A stretch of DNA of 64,000 bases. It comes from Actinophytocola sp044466355. GTDB lineage: Bacteria > Actinomycetota > Actinomycetes > Mycobacteriales > Pseudonocardiaceae. The stretch's first letter is position 1. The number at the start of each line of letters is the position of its first letter. The position numbers and the translations under genes were made by a program. The notes beneath the pieces are model-generated. The model did no database searches. It was not told the DNA's origin and saw only the letters and a list, made by a program, of their open reading frames with translations. This document shows, piece by piece, positions 26,392 to 35,865 of the stretch. Location: the NCBI RefSeq assembly GCF_044466355.1, contig NZ_JBITMQ010000002.1:915363-979362 (forward strand), in the 5' to 3' direction.

Positions 26392-27443
26392 CGCAGCAAC
26401 ACCAGTTCCGCGCAGAACCCCGGGCCCATCGCCATCACCACACCCCAGTCCCCGGTGGCGGCCGGCCGGCCGGCGAGCGTGTCAGCGAACACGTGCAGCA
26501 CCGAGGCCGACGACAGGTTGCCGATCCGGTGCAGGGAACGCCACGTCATCGCCAGGTCGTCCTCGTCGAGCCCCAGCACCGACTGGATCGCCTCGATCAC
26601 CTTCGGCCCGCCGGGGTGGCAGATCCAGCGCGCCACGTCGCCGATCGCCAACCCGTGCGGGGACAGCAGCCGCTCGACGTCCGCGGCCAGGTGGGTGCGC
26701 ACGAGATCGGGCACCTCCGCGCCGAGCACCACCTTCAGCCCCGTGCTGCCGATGTCCCACCCCATGGCGCGTTCGGAGTTCTCATACAGGTGGCTCACCG
26801 AGTCCACGACGTGCGGGCCCTTCGCCGCGAACAGGTGGTCATCGCCGACCGCGACGACCGCGGCCGCGCCATCGCCAAACAGCCCGGACGCGATCATGTT
26901 GGCGGCACTGGAATCCTGGCGCTGCACGGTGAGGGAGCACAACTCCACCGACACCAGCATCGCCACCGACGTCGGCCAGCCGCGCAGGAAGTCATGCAGC
27001 CGCGCGATCCCCGCGGCACCAGCAAGACAGCCGAGACCGACGACCGGCACCCGCTTCACGTCCGGCCGCATCCCGATCCGCGACGCGATGCGCGCGTCGA
27101 GCGACGGAACCGCGATACCGGTCACCGTCGTCGACACCACGAGATCCACATCGGACGGTGCGAGGCGCGCGTCGTCGAGCGCGGCGAGCGCGGCCTCGCA
27201 GCCGAGGTCCACCGCGACGGACAGGAACGCGTCGTTCGCGGCGGTGAAACCATCCAGGTCGTCATAACGCTCGATCGGCAGCGCCAGGTGCCGGGTGGCC
27301 ACCCGCGCGTTCGTGTGGAACCGGTTCGCGACGGCTCGCGCGGCCGGGTCCGGCAGGCACAACCGGCCGAACAACTCGGTCAGATCCGCCTGGAGATATC
27401 GGTGCGGCGGAAGTACACCATGGACCGCCGAAATCGTCGTCAC
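26385..27443 (-). CDS. type III polyketide synthase
   Basis: 352 residues from GTG 27443, the usual family length. Chalcone-synthase fold with the full catalytic triad: Cys139 in VVGLGCLAGAAG, His276 in WICHPGGPKVIE and Asn309 in HRIGNLSSASV. The family C-terminal GPG loop is seen as AMGPGFCAELVLL. It condenses an acyl-CoA or acyl-ACP starter with malonyl-CoA units; the neighbouring ICMT-like and flavoprotein genes favour alkylresorcinol-type products rather than flaviolin (inference). First gene of a four-gene operon. Confidence 0.93.
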   Translation of the reverse strand: MTTISAVHGVLPPHRYLQADLTELFGRLCLPDPAARAVANRFHTNARVATRHLALPIERYDDLDGFTAANDAFLSVAVDLGCEAALAALDDARLAPSDVDLVVSTTVTGIAVPSLDARIASRIGMRPDVKRVPVVGLGCLAGAAGIARLHDFLRGWPTSVAMLVSVELCSLTVQRQDSSAANMIASGLFGDGAAAVVAVGDDHLFAAKGPHVVDSVSHLYENSERAMGWDIGSTGLKVVLGAEVPDLVRTHLAADVERLLSPHGLAIGDVARWICHPGGPKVIEAIQSVLGLDEDDLAMTWRSLHRIGNLSSASVLHVFADTLAGRPAATGDWGVVMAMGPGFCAELVLLRW

Positions 27444-27479
27444 CTCTTTTACGGTACGACTTCCGCCTACACTCGGCAG
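27444..27479. promoter_or_regulatory. 36-base divergent start region of the PKS/UbiA cluster
   Basis: Only 36 bases separate the two start codons. AAAAGAGGTG precedes the PKS start on the minus strand. The region holds both translation starts, so promoters must lie within the opposing genes or transcripts are nearly leaderless, implying common control of the two arms. Confidence 0.5.
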
Positions 27480-28355
27480 ATGACCGACTTGCCTGCCGCG
27501 CCGGAGGAGACGCCGCGTCAGGTGCGGACCAGGCGGCCGGGACCGCTGCGCGGTCTCGTCACCGCGTGCCACCCCGTGCCCGGCCTGGCGGTCACGTTCG
27601 TGGCCGTGGTGCTCGCGGTCGGCGCCGGGCTCGGCCCGGGGCAGGTGGTGATCCTCGGCGTCGCGGTGTTCACCGGCCAGCTGTCGATCGGCTGGTCCAA
27701 CGACTGGATCGACGCCGCACGGGACCGCGCCACCGGGCGCACCGACAAACCGGTGGCGTCGGGAACAGTCCCGGAACGCACGGTCGCCGCGGCCGCGGTC
27801 ACGGCACTGGCGGCCACGATCGTGTCGTCGTTCACGCTCGGGCCGCTCCCCGCCGCGGCGCTGCTCGTCGGTGTCGCGGCCGCCTGGGCCTACAACCTCC
27901 GGTTGAAGGCCACAGTCTGGTCAGGCGCGACCTACCTCATCGCCTTCGCGGGTCTCCCGGTCGCGCCGTACGTCGCGTTGCCGGAGCACCCGTGGCCACC
28001 GTGGTGGATGCCAGTGGTCAGCGCACTGCTCGGATTCGCCGCACACTTCGCCAACGTCCTGCCCGACCTCCGCGCGGACACGGAAACCGGGATACGCGGG
28101 CTCCCGCACCGGCTCGGTCCCCGGACCGGCGTGATCGTCATGGCCGCGGCGCTGGCCGCCGCTTCGGTCCTGCTCGGCGTCGCTCCCGCCGGCACGTCGA
28201 CGCTGTTCGCCGTGACCGTGCCGGTAGCCGGGATCGCGCTGGCCGCCACCACCGCCGTCGCCGCGGTACGCGCACCGAACAGCCCTGTGGCGTTCCGGCT
28301 GACGATCGTCATCGCCGTCCTGGACGTCACACTGCTGCTGACGATCACGACCTGA
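27480..28355 (+). CDS. UbiA-family prenyltransferase
   Basis: 291 residues from ATG 27480. About eight membrane helices and both Asp-rich diphosphate/Mg sites: WSNDWIDAARDRATGRTDKP and NVLPDLRADTETGIRGLPHR. UbiA enzymes transfer a prenyl chain to an aromatic acceptor in the membrane. Divergent from the type III PKS operon, which could supply the phenolic acceptor, with the GGR-like flavoprotein reducing the chain (inference). Confidence 0.92.
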   Translation: MTDLPAAPEETPRQVRTRRPGPLRGLVTACHPVPGLAVTFVAVVLAVGAGLGPGQVVILGVAVFTGQLSIGWSNDWIDAARDRATGRTDKPVASGTVPERTVAAAAVTALAATIVSSFTLGPLPAAALLVGVAAAWAYNLRLKATVWSGATYLIAFAGLPVAPYVALPEHPWPPWWMPVVSALLGFAAHFANVLPDLRADTETGIRGLPHRLGPRTGVIVMAAALAAASVLLGVAPAGTSTLFAVTVPVAGIALAATTAVAAVRAPNSPVAFRLTIVIAVLDVTLLLTITT

Positions 28356-28705
28356 GCACTCACCGCCCCGTCGAGCAGTGCCTTGGCCGGCCACACCGCC
28401 CGGCCGCCTGCCGGGCCCGCTCGTCGCCTGCGACGACGTGACGCCGACCCGGCCTGGTCGACAACGTGTGCGCGAACCTGCTTCTGCACTACTGGGACCT
28501 GGGCTTCGCTGCGACGCGGCGTCAGATCCGCCTGCTGTTGCAAGCGAACATCGCCTACGCGCACCGCAGCTCTTCACCGGCGACCGGGGTCATGGCCGGA
28601 GATCCGTGTGCGACGCGCCGAGGAGGTGGAACGCAGGGTGGGCGAGTCGGTCGGCAACGCCTTGGCGAGGAACGCCGCCACGAATGTACGTCGTGACCCG
28701 GCCTT
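28356..28705. other. intergenic region, possible gene debris
   Basis: 350 bases. One plus-strand frame reads VCANLLLHYWDLGFAATRRQ then RLLLQANIAYAHR, which looks protein-like (good amphipathic periodicity) but has no start, no recognisable family and is lost on both sides. Possibly a decayed gene. Confidence 0.25.
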
Positions 28706-29350
28706 TCAGCTGGGGGAGTCGGCTATGACGTCGAGTCCGCGCGCTGCGACGATCTCGGCGCTGCCGTCGGCCAGGCTGTAGCGCAGGCCCACGACCGCGA
28801 CGTGACCAAACTCGACCTGGTCGGCCAACACACGGGAGCGATCCAAGAGCAGGTCGACCGAGTGCGCGACGTGCTCGGCCAGGATCTCGTCGGGCGTCAT
28901 GCGACCGGCGGCCCGCGCCGCGAGCACACTGGGCGTCACCCGCTCGACGACATCGCGCACGTAACCGATCGGCACCATCCCGTGCTCCAACACGGAGCAC
29001 GCGGCCCCGACCGCTCCACACGAGTCGTGGCCGAGGACCACAACCAGGGGACAGCCCAGTACGTCAACCCCGTACTCGATGCTGCCCAGCACCTCCGAAC
29101 CCACAACGTGGCCCGCCGTCCGGACGACGAACAGGTCACCCAGGCCACGATCAAAGATGATCTCCGCGGCCAATCGGGAGTCCGAGCACCCGAACAACAC
29201 GGCGAACGGGCGCTGACCGGGTGCGACCTGGGCACGGCGTGCCGCATCCTGGTTCGGGTGCTCCGGGGCGCCGGCGACGAACCGCCGGTTGCCCTCGATC
29301 AGCAACTCGAACGCTTCAGCGGGACTCGAAGAGCCGATCTTCGTCACCAT
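28706..29350 (-). CDS. beta-carbonic anhydrase
   Basis: 214 residues, ATG 29350. All zinc ligands and the catalytic dyad are present: Cys55-x-Asp57-x-Arg59 in FGCSDSR, and His108-x2-Cys111 in GHDSCGAV. Interconverts CO2 and bicarbonate in the cytoplasm. Monocistronic and divergent from the STAS gene at 29584. No linked SulP transporter. Confidence 0.95.
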   Translation of the reverse strand: MVTKIGSSSPAEAFELLIEGNRRFVAGAPEHPNQDAARRAQVAPGQRPFAVLFGCSDSRLAAEIIFDRGLGDLFVVRTAGHVVGSEVLGSIEYGVDVLGCPLVVVLGHDSCGAVGAACSVLEHGMVPIGYVRDVVERVTPSVLAARAAGRMTPDEILAEHVAHSVDLLLDRSRVLADQVEFGHVAVVGLRYSLADGSAEIVAARGLDVIADSPS

Positions 29351-29583
29351 CGCAGTTTAGGACAGGCCGGCGTCGGGGAGGCCGATGCTCATTCCACCGG
29401 AGACACTTCAGTTCGATCAGTCGCCCGAATCGATCACGCGCGCCGCAGTTGTCTCGAACAACGCCCTGCACGACATGGCGAGAACGCCGCTCGACGGTCG
29501 GGCCACGTACGTGGCGACGTAAGCGTCCAGTGCGGTCAACGTCTAGTGTTCGAGATATTCGCTGACCTGAGGGGACACGTGCA

Positions 29584-29964
29584 GTGCCGGACGCGGCGGA
29601 GGACGCGCAGGACAATGGCCTGATCCTGCGGCGCGGCGTGGACGACCGCGCCGTCGTCATCCACGCCGTCGGGGAGGTGGACCACGTCACCGCGTCCCGG
29701 CTGTTCGACGAACTGGCCAAGGCCGGACAAGTCGCACCGGAGCGGCCCATCGTGATCGACATGACCGGCATATCGTTCATGGCCTCCTCGGGACTGACCG
29801 TACTGGTCGAACACCACCAGCGTGGTCAGCGAGCGGGCCGCGACCTGCGCATCGTCGTGGGCGACTCCGTCGTCGGCCGCACTCTGCGGAGGACCGGGCT
29901 GTTCGAGTTCCTTTCGGTCTACGCCGTGTTGGCGGACGCTCTCCCCGACAAGCCATCTCCGTGA
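29584..29964 (+). CDS. STAS-domain anti-sigma factor antagonist
   Basis: 126 residues from GTG 29584 (GAGGGGAC about eight bases upstream). Single STAS domain: VVIHAVGEVDHVTASRLFDE, then IVIDMTGISFMASSGLTVLV with Ser-Ser at the phosphorylation site, and RAGRDLRIVVGDSVVGRTL. Closest in the window to the remnant at 14460. Probable target of a serine kinase anti-sigma factor encoded elsewhere. Confidence 0.92.
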   Translation: MPDAAEDAQDNGLILRRGVDDRAVVIHAVGEVDHVTASRLFDELAKAGQVAPERPIVIDMTGISFMASSGLTVLVEHHQRGQRAGRDLRIVVGDSVVGRTLRRTGLFEFLSVYAVLADALPDKPSP

Positions 29965-30207
29965 CCAGCTACCAACAGTGGCCAGTTACCAAACAGTGAC
30001 CAGTTGCCGTCAAGGCTGGTCGAGCCGGAGACAGGCCCAGCGTAATGCTCTGCTCACCTCGCAGACGATGGTCGTCAGCCACCCAGAGCACACAAGTTCG
30101 AGCCGGGCCGGACGACATCGCAACCTTCACACCGACCCGGCAAGACATGTGCACGCAGGAACGTGGGTAGCCGGACGGCGACTGGAAGTGTGAAGGGAGA
30201 CGAGATC

Positions 30208-30444
30208 GTGCTGGAAAAGCGGACATCAGAAGAGAAGACGCCGGACGAGAGGTTGTTCCCGGCGAAGGTGACTGCCGCGATCACGAGCCTGATCGTGATG
30301 ATCGGGTACTTCGTCATCACCCTGACGCGTGGCCCTAATGACATCTACACGGTGCTCGTCGGTGCGATCACTGTCGGCCTGGCGGCAGGAATCGCGGCCG
30401 GTCTGGTACGACGGAGCCGACGGCGCAGAGGCCTCCTGCGATGA
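30208..30444 (+). CDS. small two-helix membrane protein
   Basis: 78 residues from GTG 30208, with AAGGGA about nine bases upstream. Polar, charged N-terminus (EKRTSEEKTPDERLF), two membrane helices (VTAAITSLIVMIGYFVITLT; TVLVGAITVGLAAGIAAGLV) and a poly-Arg tail (RRSRRRRGLLR). No family recognised. Confidence 0.65.
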   Translation: MLEKRTSEEKTPDERLFPAKVTAAITSLIVMIGYFVITLTRGPNDIYTVLVGAITVGLAAGIAAGLVRRSRRRRGLLR

Positions 30445-30684
30445 GCGTCGCCGGCGCTGCGATCGACGGCGAAGGCACGGCTGTCAACTCCACCCTCAAC
30501 GAGCTCACGAACTCCGCACTGCCTGACCTCTCTCATCACCGCCGCCGTGGGGTTCTGAACCGATACCGTGACGGCCGTCCCTGCCACACGGTGAGTGACG
30601 GGCACCGCGAAATTCAACCTTGCGGGTTTCTTACTGTCCCCGATCAAAACCAGTAGGAGCTCGGTGAACGGGTAGCCGTACGTC

Positions 30685-31223
30685 ATGCGTGCGCTGACGG
30701 TGTTCCCTGGACGCGTCGGATCGTTGGCTGTGATCGACGTGGCCCAACCGGGCCCCGAGCGGGGCGAGCTGCCGGTCGAGGGAATCGCTGTCGGGGTGCG
30801 CGGCACGAACGAGGAAACCGTGCGAGTTGAGGACAGCTGGGCGCCACCCGGCCGGGAGCGGCTTGCACCATGCGGTGCCTGCGCACACGGTGAGTTGGAC
30901 ATGTGCCGCAACGGCCGGTACGCCCAGCGGGGCATCGAAGAGATCGACGGCTACGGCCGCGAACTGTGGTGTGTCGGCCCGGATCACGCGGTCACCATCG
31001 ATCCGCGACTGACCGAGGCCGGCACGCGGATGGAGCCTGCGACCGTGGTCGTGAAGGCCTGGGAGCAGATCACTGGGCGCGACGTACCACCACGCTTTCG
31101 TCGACGACCTCGCGGAACGCCTCGAACCAGAGTTGGTGATCGAAGCGGCCGGTGCGGGGCAGGTCGTGTTCGACGTGATGGCACACACCGCTTCCTACGG
31201 CATCGTCTCGAGCTCGACGACGC
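30685..31223 (+). pseudogene. decayed glucose 1-dehydrogenase (zinc ADH family)
   Basis: Starts well (RALTVFPGRVGSLAVIDVAQ, GIAVGVRGTNEETV, WAPPGRERL) but then jumps straight to APCGACAHGELDMCRNGRYA, skipping about 35 residues that in homologues include GHE and the catalytic zinc ligands. After TVVVKAWEQITG the whole NAD-binding fold is missing; another frame gives VDDLAERLEPELVIEAAGAG and TASYGIVSSS. So at least two deletions and a frame change. Non-functional relic of a glucose dehydrogenase once linked to the downstream GH15 gene. Confidence 0.8.
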
Positions 31224-31256
31224 CGGATGCGACGACAGCCGAACGGAAGGCGAGGA

Positions 31257-33107
31257 ATGCCAAGCCTGATCGAGGACTACGCGCTGCTCGGCGACCTCCA
31301 GACCGCGGCCTTGCTCGGCAGAGACGGAAGCATCGACTGGCTGTGCCTGCCGAGGTTCGACTCCCCGGCGTGTTTCGCGGCGCTGCTGGACTCGGAGCGT
31401 GCCGGTATGTGGCGGATCGCTCCCGCTTCCGGTGGCGCGGCGACGCGGCGTCGCTACCGTGACGAAACGCTGATCGTGGAGAGCGAGTGGGACACGCCCG
31501 ACGGCACCGTGCGCGTGGTGGATTTCATGCCACCCCGGGGCGAGGCGGCCGACGTGGTGCGGATCGTCGAGGGCCTCTCCGGCCGCGTGCCCATGCGGAT
31601 GCTGCTGCGGCTGCGGTTCGACTACGGCCACGTCCGTCCGTGGACGCGCCTCCACGACACCAGCCTGGCCGCCATCGCCGGTCCCGATGCGGTGTGGCTG
31701 CACGGTGCGGTACGACTGACCGACGGGGACACCGCGGCGGTAACCGACTTCAGCGTCTCGAGCGGTGACCGGCTCGCCTTCGTCCTCACACACACCCCAT
31801 CCCACCTCCCCCAGCCCGCGCCGGCCGACGCGGACCAGGCGCTGGCGGACACGGAGGCGTTCTGGTCGAACTGGATCGGCCGCTGTGAGTACCGCGGTCC
31901 GTGGGACACCGCGGTACGGCGCGCGTTGATCACCCTCAAGGCGCTGACCTACGCACCGACCGGTGGCATCGTGGCGGCGGCGACCACGTCATTGCCCGAA
32001 CAACTCGGCGGTCCGAGGAACTGGGACTACCGATTCTGCTGGCTCCGCGACGCCACGTTCACATTGCAGGCATTGCTCGGCACCGGCTTCGTCGAAGAGG
32101 CACGTGCCTGGCGGGAATGGCTCGTGCGTGCGGTCGCCGGCGATCCCGCGAAGCTGCAGATCATGTACGGCCTCGACGGCACACGCCGCCTGCCGGAGCA
32201 GACCCTCGACTGGCTCAGTGGCTACGAGAACTCGCGGCCGGTACGGATCGGCAACGCCGCGGCCGACCAGCTCCAACTGGATGTCTGGGGAGAGGTCCTC
32301 GACGGCCTGCACCTCGCCCGGGAAGCCGGACTGCCGGCGCAGGACGTCGCGTGGGACCTCCAGAGGGCACTGCTCGACTTCCTCGAGGGCAACTGGGACG
32401 AGCCCGACAACAGCCTATGGGAGGTGCGAGGTCCACGACGGCACTTCGTCCACTCCAAGGTGATGGCCTGGGCAGGTGTGGACCGCGCAATCGACACCGT
32501 TCACCGGCACGGCCTCCCCGGCCCGGTCGACCGCTGGCGTTGGCTGCGCGACCACATCCATCGCGAGGTCTGCGCCAAGGGCTACGACCCCGATCGGAAC
32601 ACCTTCACCCAGTTCTACGGCTCGCAAGGCCTCGACGCCGCGCTGCTGCTGCTCCCCCGGGTCGGTTTCCTGCCCTGGTCGGACTCCCGCGTCCGCGGCA
32701 CCGTCGACGCGGTCAGCCGGGAGCTGTGCGGCGACGGGTTCGTCCTGCGCTACCGGACCGACCACGACGGCGGAGTCGACGGCCTCCCCGGGACCGAAGG
32801 CGCCTTTCTCGCGTGCAGCTTCTGGCTGGTCGACGCTCTGTCCGGGACAGGCAGACCTGAGGAAGCACGTGCCCTGTTCGAGAAACTGCTCGGCCTGCGC
32901 AACGATGTCGGCCTCCTCAGCGAGGAGTACGACCCCGCCACCGGCAGGCAGATCGGCAATACACCCCAGGCGTTCAGCATGGTCGGCCTCATCAACAGCG
33001 CCCGCCAGTTGAGCGGCAGCCGCACCACAACGTCGGCATCTCGGGACCAACAGGACCTCGACCGCGGACGCGGCCAGATCAGGACCGCGCTGTTCCGCGG
33101 CTCGTGA
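31257..33107 (+). CDS. GH15 glucoamylase/trehalase
   Basis: 616 residues from ATG 31257 with GGCGAGGA upstream. N-terminal beta-domain (IEDYALLGDLQTAALLGRDG, SIDWLCLPRFDSPACF) and (alpha/alpha)6 barrel with RNWDYRFCWLRDATFTLQAL, the general-acid Glu in NSLWEVRGP and the second Glu in GLLSEEYDP. Mycobacterial relatives hydrolyse trehalose (family knowledge), so trehalase is likely. Cytoplasmic: no signal peptide. Linked to the relic glucose dehydrogenase, suggesting a former trehalose-to-gluconate route. Confidence 0.93.
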   Translation: MPSLIEDYALLGDLQTAALLGRDGSIDWLCLPRFDSPACFAALLDSERAGMWRIAPASGGAATRRRYRDETLIVESEWDTPDGTVRVVDFMPPRGEAADVVRIVEGLSGRVPMRMLLRLRFDYGHVRPWTRLHDTSLAAIAGPDAVWLHGAVRLTDGDTAAVTDFSVSSGDRLAFVLTHTPSHLPQPAPADADQALADTEAFWSNWIGRCEYRGPWDTAVRRALITLKALTYAPTGGIVAAATTSLPEQLGGPRNWDYRFCWLRDATFTLQALLGTGFVEEARAWREWLVRAVAGDPAKLQIMYGLDGTRRLPEQTLDWLSGYENSRPVRIGNAAADQLQLDVWGEVLDGLHLAREAGLPAQDVAWDLQRALLDFLEGNWDEPDNSLWEVRGPRRHFVHSKVMAWAGVDRAIDTVHRHGLPGPVDRWRWLRDHIHREVCAKGYDPDRNTFTQFYGSQGLDAALLLLPRVGFLPWSDSRVRGTVDAVSRELCGDGFVLRYRTDHDGGVDGLPGTEGAFLACSFWLVDALSGTGRPEEARALFEKLLGLRNDVGLLSEEYDPATGRQIGNTPQAFSMVGLINSARQLSGSRTTTSASRDQQDLDRGRGQIRTALFRGS

Positions 33108-33289
33108 CAGTGACAACGTCGCGTGCGTCATGGCTGGCCGTGCGGTCGCCCTTCGTCACGATCACGCGAACTGCTGTCCGAGGTGCGATGACTCCATGGC
33201 AACCGAGAGAGCCGGTCGGCCTGGCTCGGCGGCCTCGCAACGCCGCGTACAGGCTCCTGCTTCCAGGACGGCGACCAGCACAGGCAGGT

Positions 33290-33862
33290 TCAGGCGTCTT
33301 CACGACCCGGGTTCTCCACCCTGAAGAAGTTGCTCTGCGAACCGTCCCCGCGCTCCTCCTGGTAGATGAAGTTGAGCTGGCGCTCATCGAAGGTGGCGAA
33401 CCACTCGTCCCAGTCGACGTGCTGCAGCTTCTCCCCGCCGTACCCTGGAAAGTCGAACCGCAGAACGCCGAGGTGGTCGTCGTGCTCGGTGCCCTCCACT
33501 GTGGCGGGTACGGCGTCACGCTGCTCCGCCCATTGCCGGATCACTTCGTGGCTGGTCGTCACGAGACTACGTCCCGGCCGCTCCGGATCGTCGTCCGGTG
33601 AAGTGACCTCCTGCGAGTACTTCAGCGACTTCGAGGATTCCGGACCAGTGCGCACACCGCCGCTCTGGTGTCCACTCGCACCGCTCCTGTCCTGGGTCGC
33701 AGTGGCGACGGCATGCACGAGGTCCTCCTTGCGCATCTCCGATGCCCCCGATACGTTCAGCTTCCTGGCCTTCGCCCGCAGCTCGTCCGCCTTCATCTCG
33801 CGCAGCTCGGTCTCGTCTATGTCCGGTGTGTTCGGAGTCTGGTTTCCTGGTTGTTCAGTCAT
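33290..33862 (-). CDS. Rho-N/SAP-like domain protein of unknown function
   Basis: 190 residues from ATG 33862. A short polar leader precedes a Rho termination factor N-terminal-like (nucleic-acid binding) helix bundle: LREMKADELRAKARKLNVSG then MRKEDLVHAVATA. A polar linker follows, and a C-terminal ~70-residue domain with FDFPGYGGEKLQHVDWDEWF and RQLNFIYQEERGDGSQSNFF. This two-domain layout recurs in actinobacterial stress proteins of unknown role. It probably binds DNA or RNA (inference). Confidence 0.8.
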   Translation of the reverse strand: MTEQPGNQTPNTPDIDETELREMKADELRAKARKLNVSGASEMRKEDLVHAVATATQDRSGASGHQSGGVRTGPESSKSLKYSQEVTSPDDDPERPGRSLVTTSHEVIRQWAEQRDAVPATVEGTEHDDHLGVLRFDFPGYGGEKLQHVDWDEWFATFDERQLNFIYQEERGDGSQSNFFRVENPGREDA

Positions 33863-34681
33863 GTGCCGTGCGTACCCATTGCGTGTGGCCACATTCTTCC
33901 TTGTCTCAAAGCCATGCCGCCAGCGCGACCGCATATCAGGTAATCACTCTTTCAGGTTCAATGGCCGTTGCGGGCAGGCCACATCGCCCACGACATCGAC
34001 AAGCGCCATATGGGACGGTCCCTTTCGGACGGATCGGCAACTCGTCGACGGGCCTCGACCGAGTGATGTCCGCATTGCACTGTTCAGAATGGCCACGCCG
34101 CGAGACCTGGTCCTTGTCGACGCGCAGCCGCCCAGCAAGCGCTGACCGAACTCGGCTTCCGCCTCCTCCCGACGCACCACCGGCCACAATCCGACGGCGG
34201 CCACGTCGTCGTGGCCCGCGCGATCCAACAACCGCACTATCGCGGACGGACATCGTCCTCGACGCCCTCCTGCTGCGGTTGCCCCCGAGACCGCGTGCCG
34301 CGAGGCGGCCGCTCGGCATCCGACTGCCGCGACGGACACCCGCTCACCAACCCGACGCTGGGGCCACGCTGGGTTCCGTGACACCACAACGCTGACCTGG
34401 GTAGGGCGTTATCCGGGCAGTGGGGCCGCCCGTGCCTGTGCCTCCAATCGGATAACACCGACTGCACGTGGCGTTTGGGATTCGTCATGCCAGCGTCTCC
34501 GCGGCACGACGGGTGATTCAGCCGGGTTCCGACGGGTGTCTGCGGTCTCGGTCGACGTGAACTTCCTCCTCCGATTCCGCGACGCCGACCTCGTTCCGAC
34601 ACCCGGAGAACGGCCACCGGGCGATGTTCGAGCCGAGGCCCGTAACAGCGGTGAACCGGCTCAGAGCGGGTAACCGGCCCC
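33863..34681. other. 819-base region without an intact gene
   Basis: No intact gene. A plus-strand piece from ATG 34089 (ATPRDLVLVDAQPPSK) is followed in another frame by ALTELGFRLLPTHHRPQSDG and GHVVVARAI, then in the third by TDIVLDALLLRLPPRPRAAR, suggesting a small decayed gene (34089-34320). An inverted repeat GTTATCCG / CGGATAAC spans 34408-34456 with a nested CGGGC/GCCCG stem. Otherwise nothing seen. Confidence 0.35.
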
Positions 34682-35266
34682 ATGGACGCGCACAAACTGC
34701 TACAATGGTTCGAAGACCTGCGCCAGGTGGACGGCGTCGCCGCCATGATCGCCGGCGCGGTGCGCAAGGCGCTCCGAAATTCCGGTACGAAGGCCGCCCT
34801 CCGTGGCAGGTGGCTCGGGCACCCGTTGCACCCGCTGATGGTGACCGTGCCCATCGGAGCCTTCGTCGGCACCGCGGTACTCGACCTGGCGCGCGGGAAC
34901 CGGGAGGCGGCGCGGACGCTGACCGGCCTCGGGCTTGCCGCGATCGCGCCGACAGCGCTGCTCGGACTGGCCGACTACGCCGACCTCGACGAACGGCAGC
35001 GCCGGGTCGGCATCGCCCACGCGACATTGAACACCGTGGCAGTGGCCCTGTTCGCCGGCTCCTACCTCAGCCGCACGCGAGGTGCCCACACCTGCGGCAT
35101 GGCCCTGAGCACGCTCGGGCTCACCGTGCTCAGTGCCGGCGGCGCGTTGGGCGGGCACCTGTCCTACGCGCAAGGCGCCGGGGTGTTCCGGTGGCAGAAA
35201 CCCGGCACCGACGGCCAACACCTACCGACATCGCGACCGGCTGCCGTCGACCCGGTCAGGTCATGA
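34682..35266 (+). CDS. DUF2231 membrane protein (copy 2, divergent)
   Basis: 194 residues from ATG 34682, without a clear ribosome-binding site (GCGGGTAAC precedes it). A ~35-residue cytosolic N-terminus (LLQWFEDLRQVDGVAAMIAG) is followed by the DUF2231 signature GHPLHPLMVTVPIGAFVGTA and three further membrane helices, including GALGGHLSYAQGAGV near the end. Distinct from the other two copies in length and N-terminus. Related proteins are often fused or linked to Rieske proteins; none is seen here. Confidence 0.9.
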   Translation: MDAHKLLQWFEDLRQVDGVAAMIAGAVRKALRNSGTKAALRGRWLGHPLHPLMVTVPIGAFVGTAVLDLARGNREAARTLTGLGLAAIAPTALLGLADYADLDERQRRVGIAHATLNTVAVALFAGSYLSRTRGAHTCGMALSTLGLTVLSAGGALGGHLSYAQGAGVFRWQKPGTDGQHLPTSRPAAVDPVRS

Positions 35267-35865
35267 GAACGAACCCGGACGGCGTGTGCGGTTGCCCCAC
35301 AGGTCCTCGTCTGGTTGTGACCCCACAGGTCGAGCACCACCACCGCGTGCTTCGGGAGCCGCTCGCCGTGTCAGTCGAGGTCCCGGAGCCACCCTGTGAC
35401 CTGCTGTTCCCCCTTTCCGGTGGGCGTGGGCGGCGACGCCATGGCCCGTGGCAGCGGCCTCACGCCCGCTTGACGAGCAGGCTCATGGCGTGCCACCAGC
35501 GCGTCGTCGACCGCACCGGTGACGACGGCGTGCACCAGCTTGTGCACCATCCACCACCAACCCCTGCCCGGCCACGTCGTCGGCGGGCTGCTCACCTTCT
35601 CCCCCGCCGTCCTCACAGCACCCCGGCCCCGTCGGCGACCAGGCCCTCCCACTCGGACGGCAGCTCGACGGGGCCCGGTTGTGTGACGGGTCCTCACCAC
35701 CGCTGTGGCGATCTTCCCGAGATCAGCGGACGATAGCCCCGGTCCGCCGGGTAGCAGGACACTCGAGGCCTCACATGAGCGCGAATACACCGGTTCCCGA
35801 GAGAAAACCCAGTTGTCCCGACACTTTGTGCAGTTTGAACGAGGTTCGTGGAGGTAGCCACGGCC
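35267..35865. other. intergenic region without recognisable gene
   Basis: 599 bases. Open frames on both strands are biased in composition without recognisable domains. The minus frame carrying MVHKLVHAVVTGAVDDALVA is the most protein-like piece but has no start and runs into the opposing gene. The end holds the promoter and ribosome-binding site of the methyltransferase gene. Confidence 0.4.

Noticed and set aside
28466..28696. Open frame with VCANLLLHYWDLGF
   Set aside because: Protein-like for 35 residues only, then Gly/Arg-rich; no family, start or neighbour supports a gene. Kept only as possible debris.
30441..30656. A 71-residue frame overlapping the small two-helix membrane protein's stop
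   Set aside because: No hydrophobic pattern, no domain and poor codon bias; the overlap alone is not sufficient evidence.
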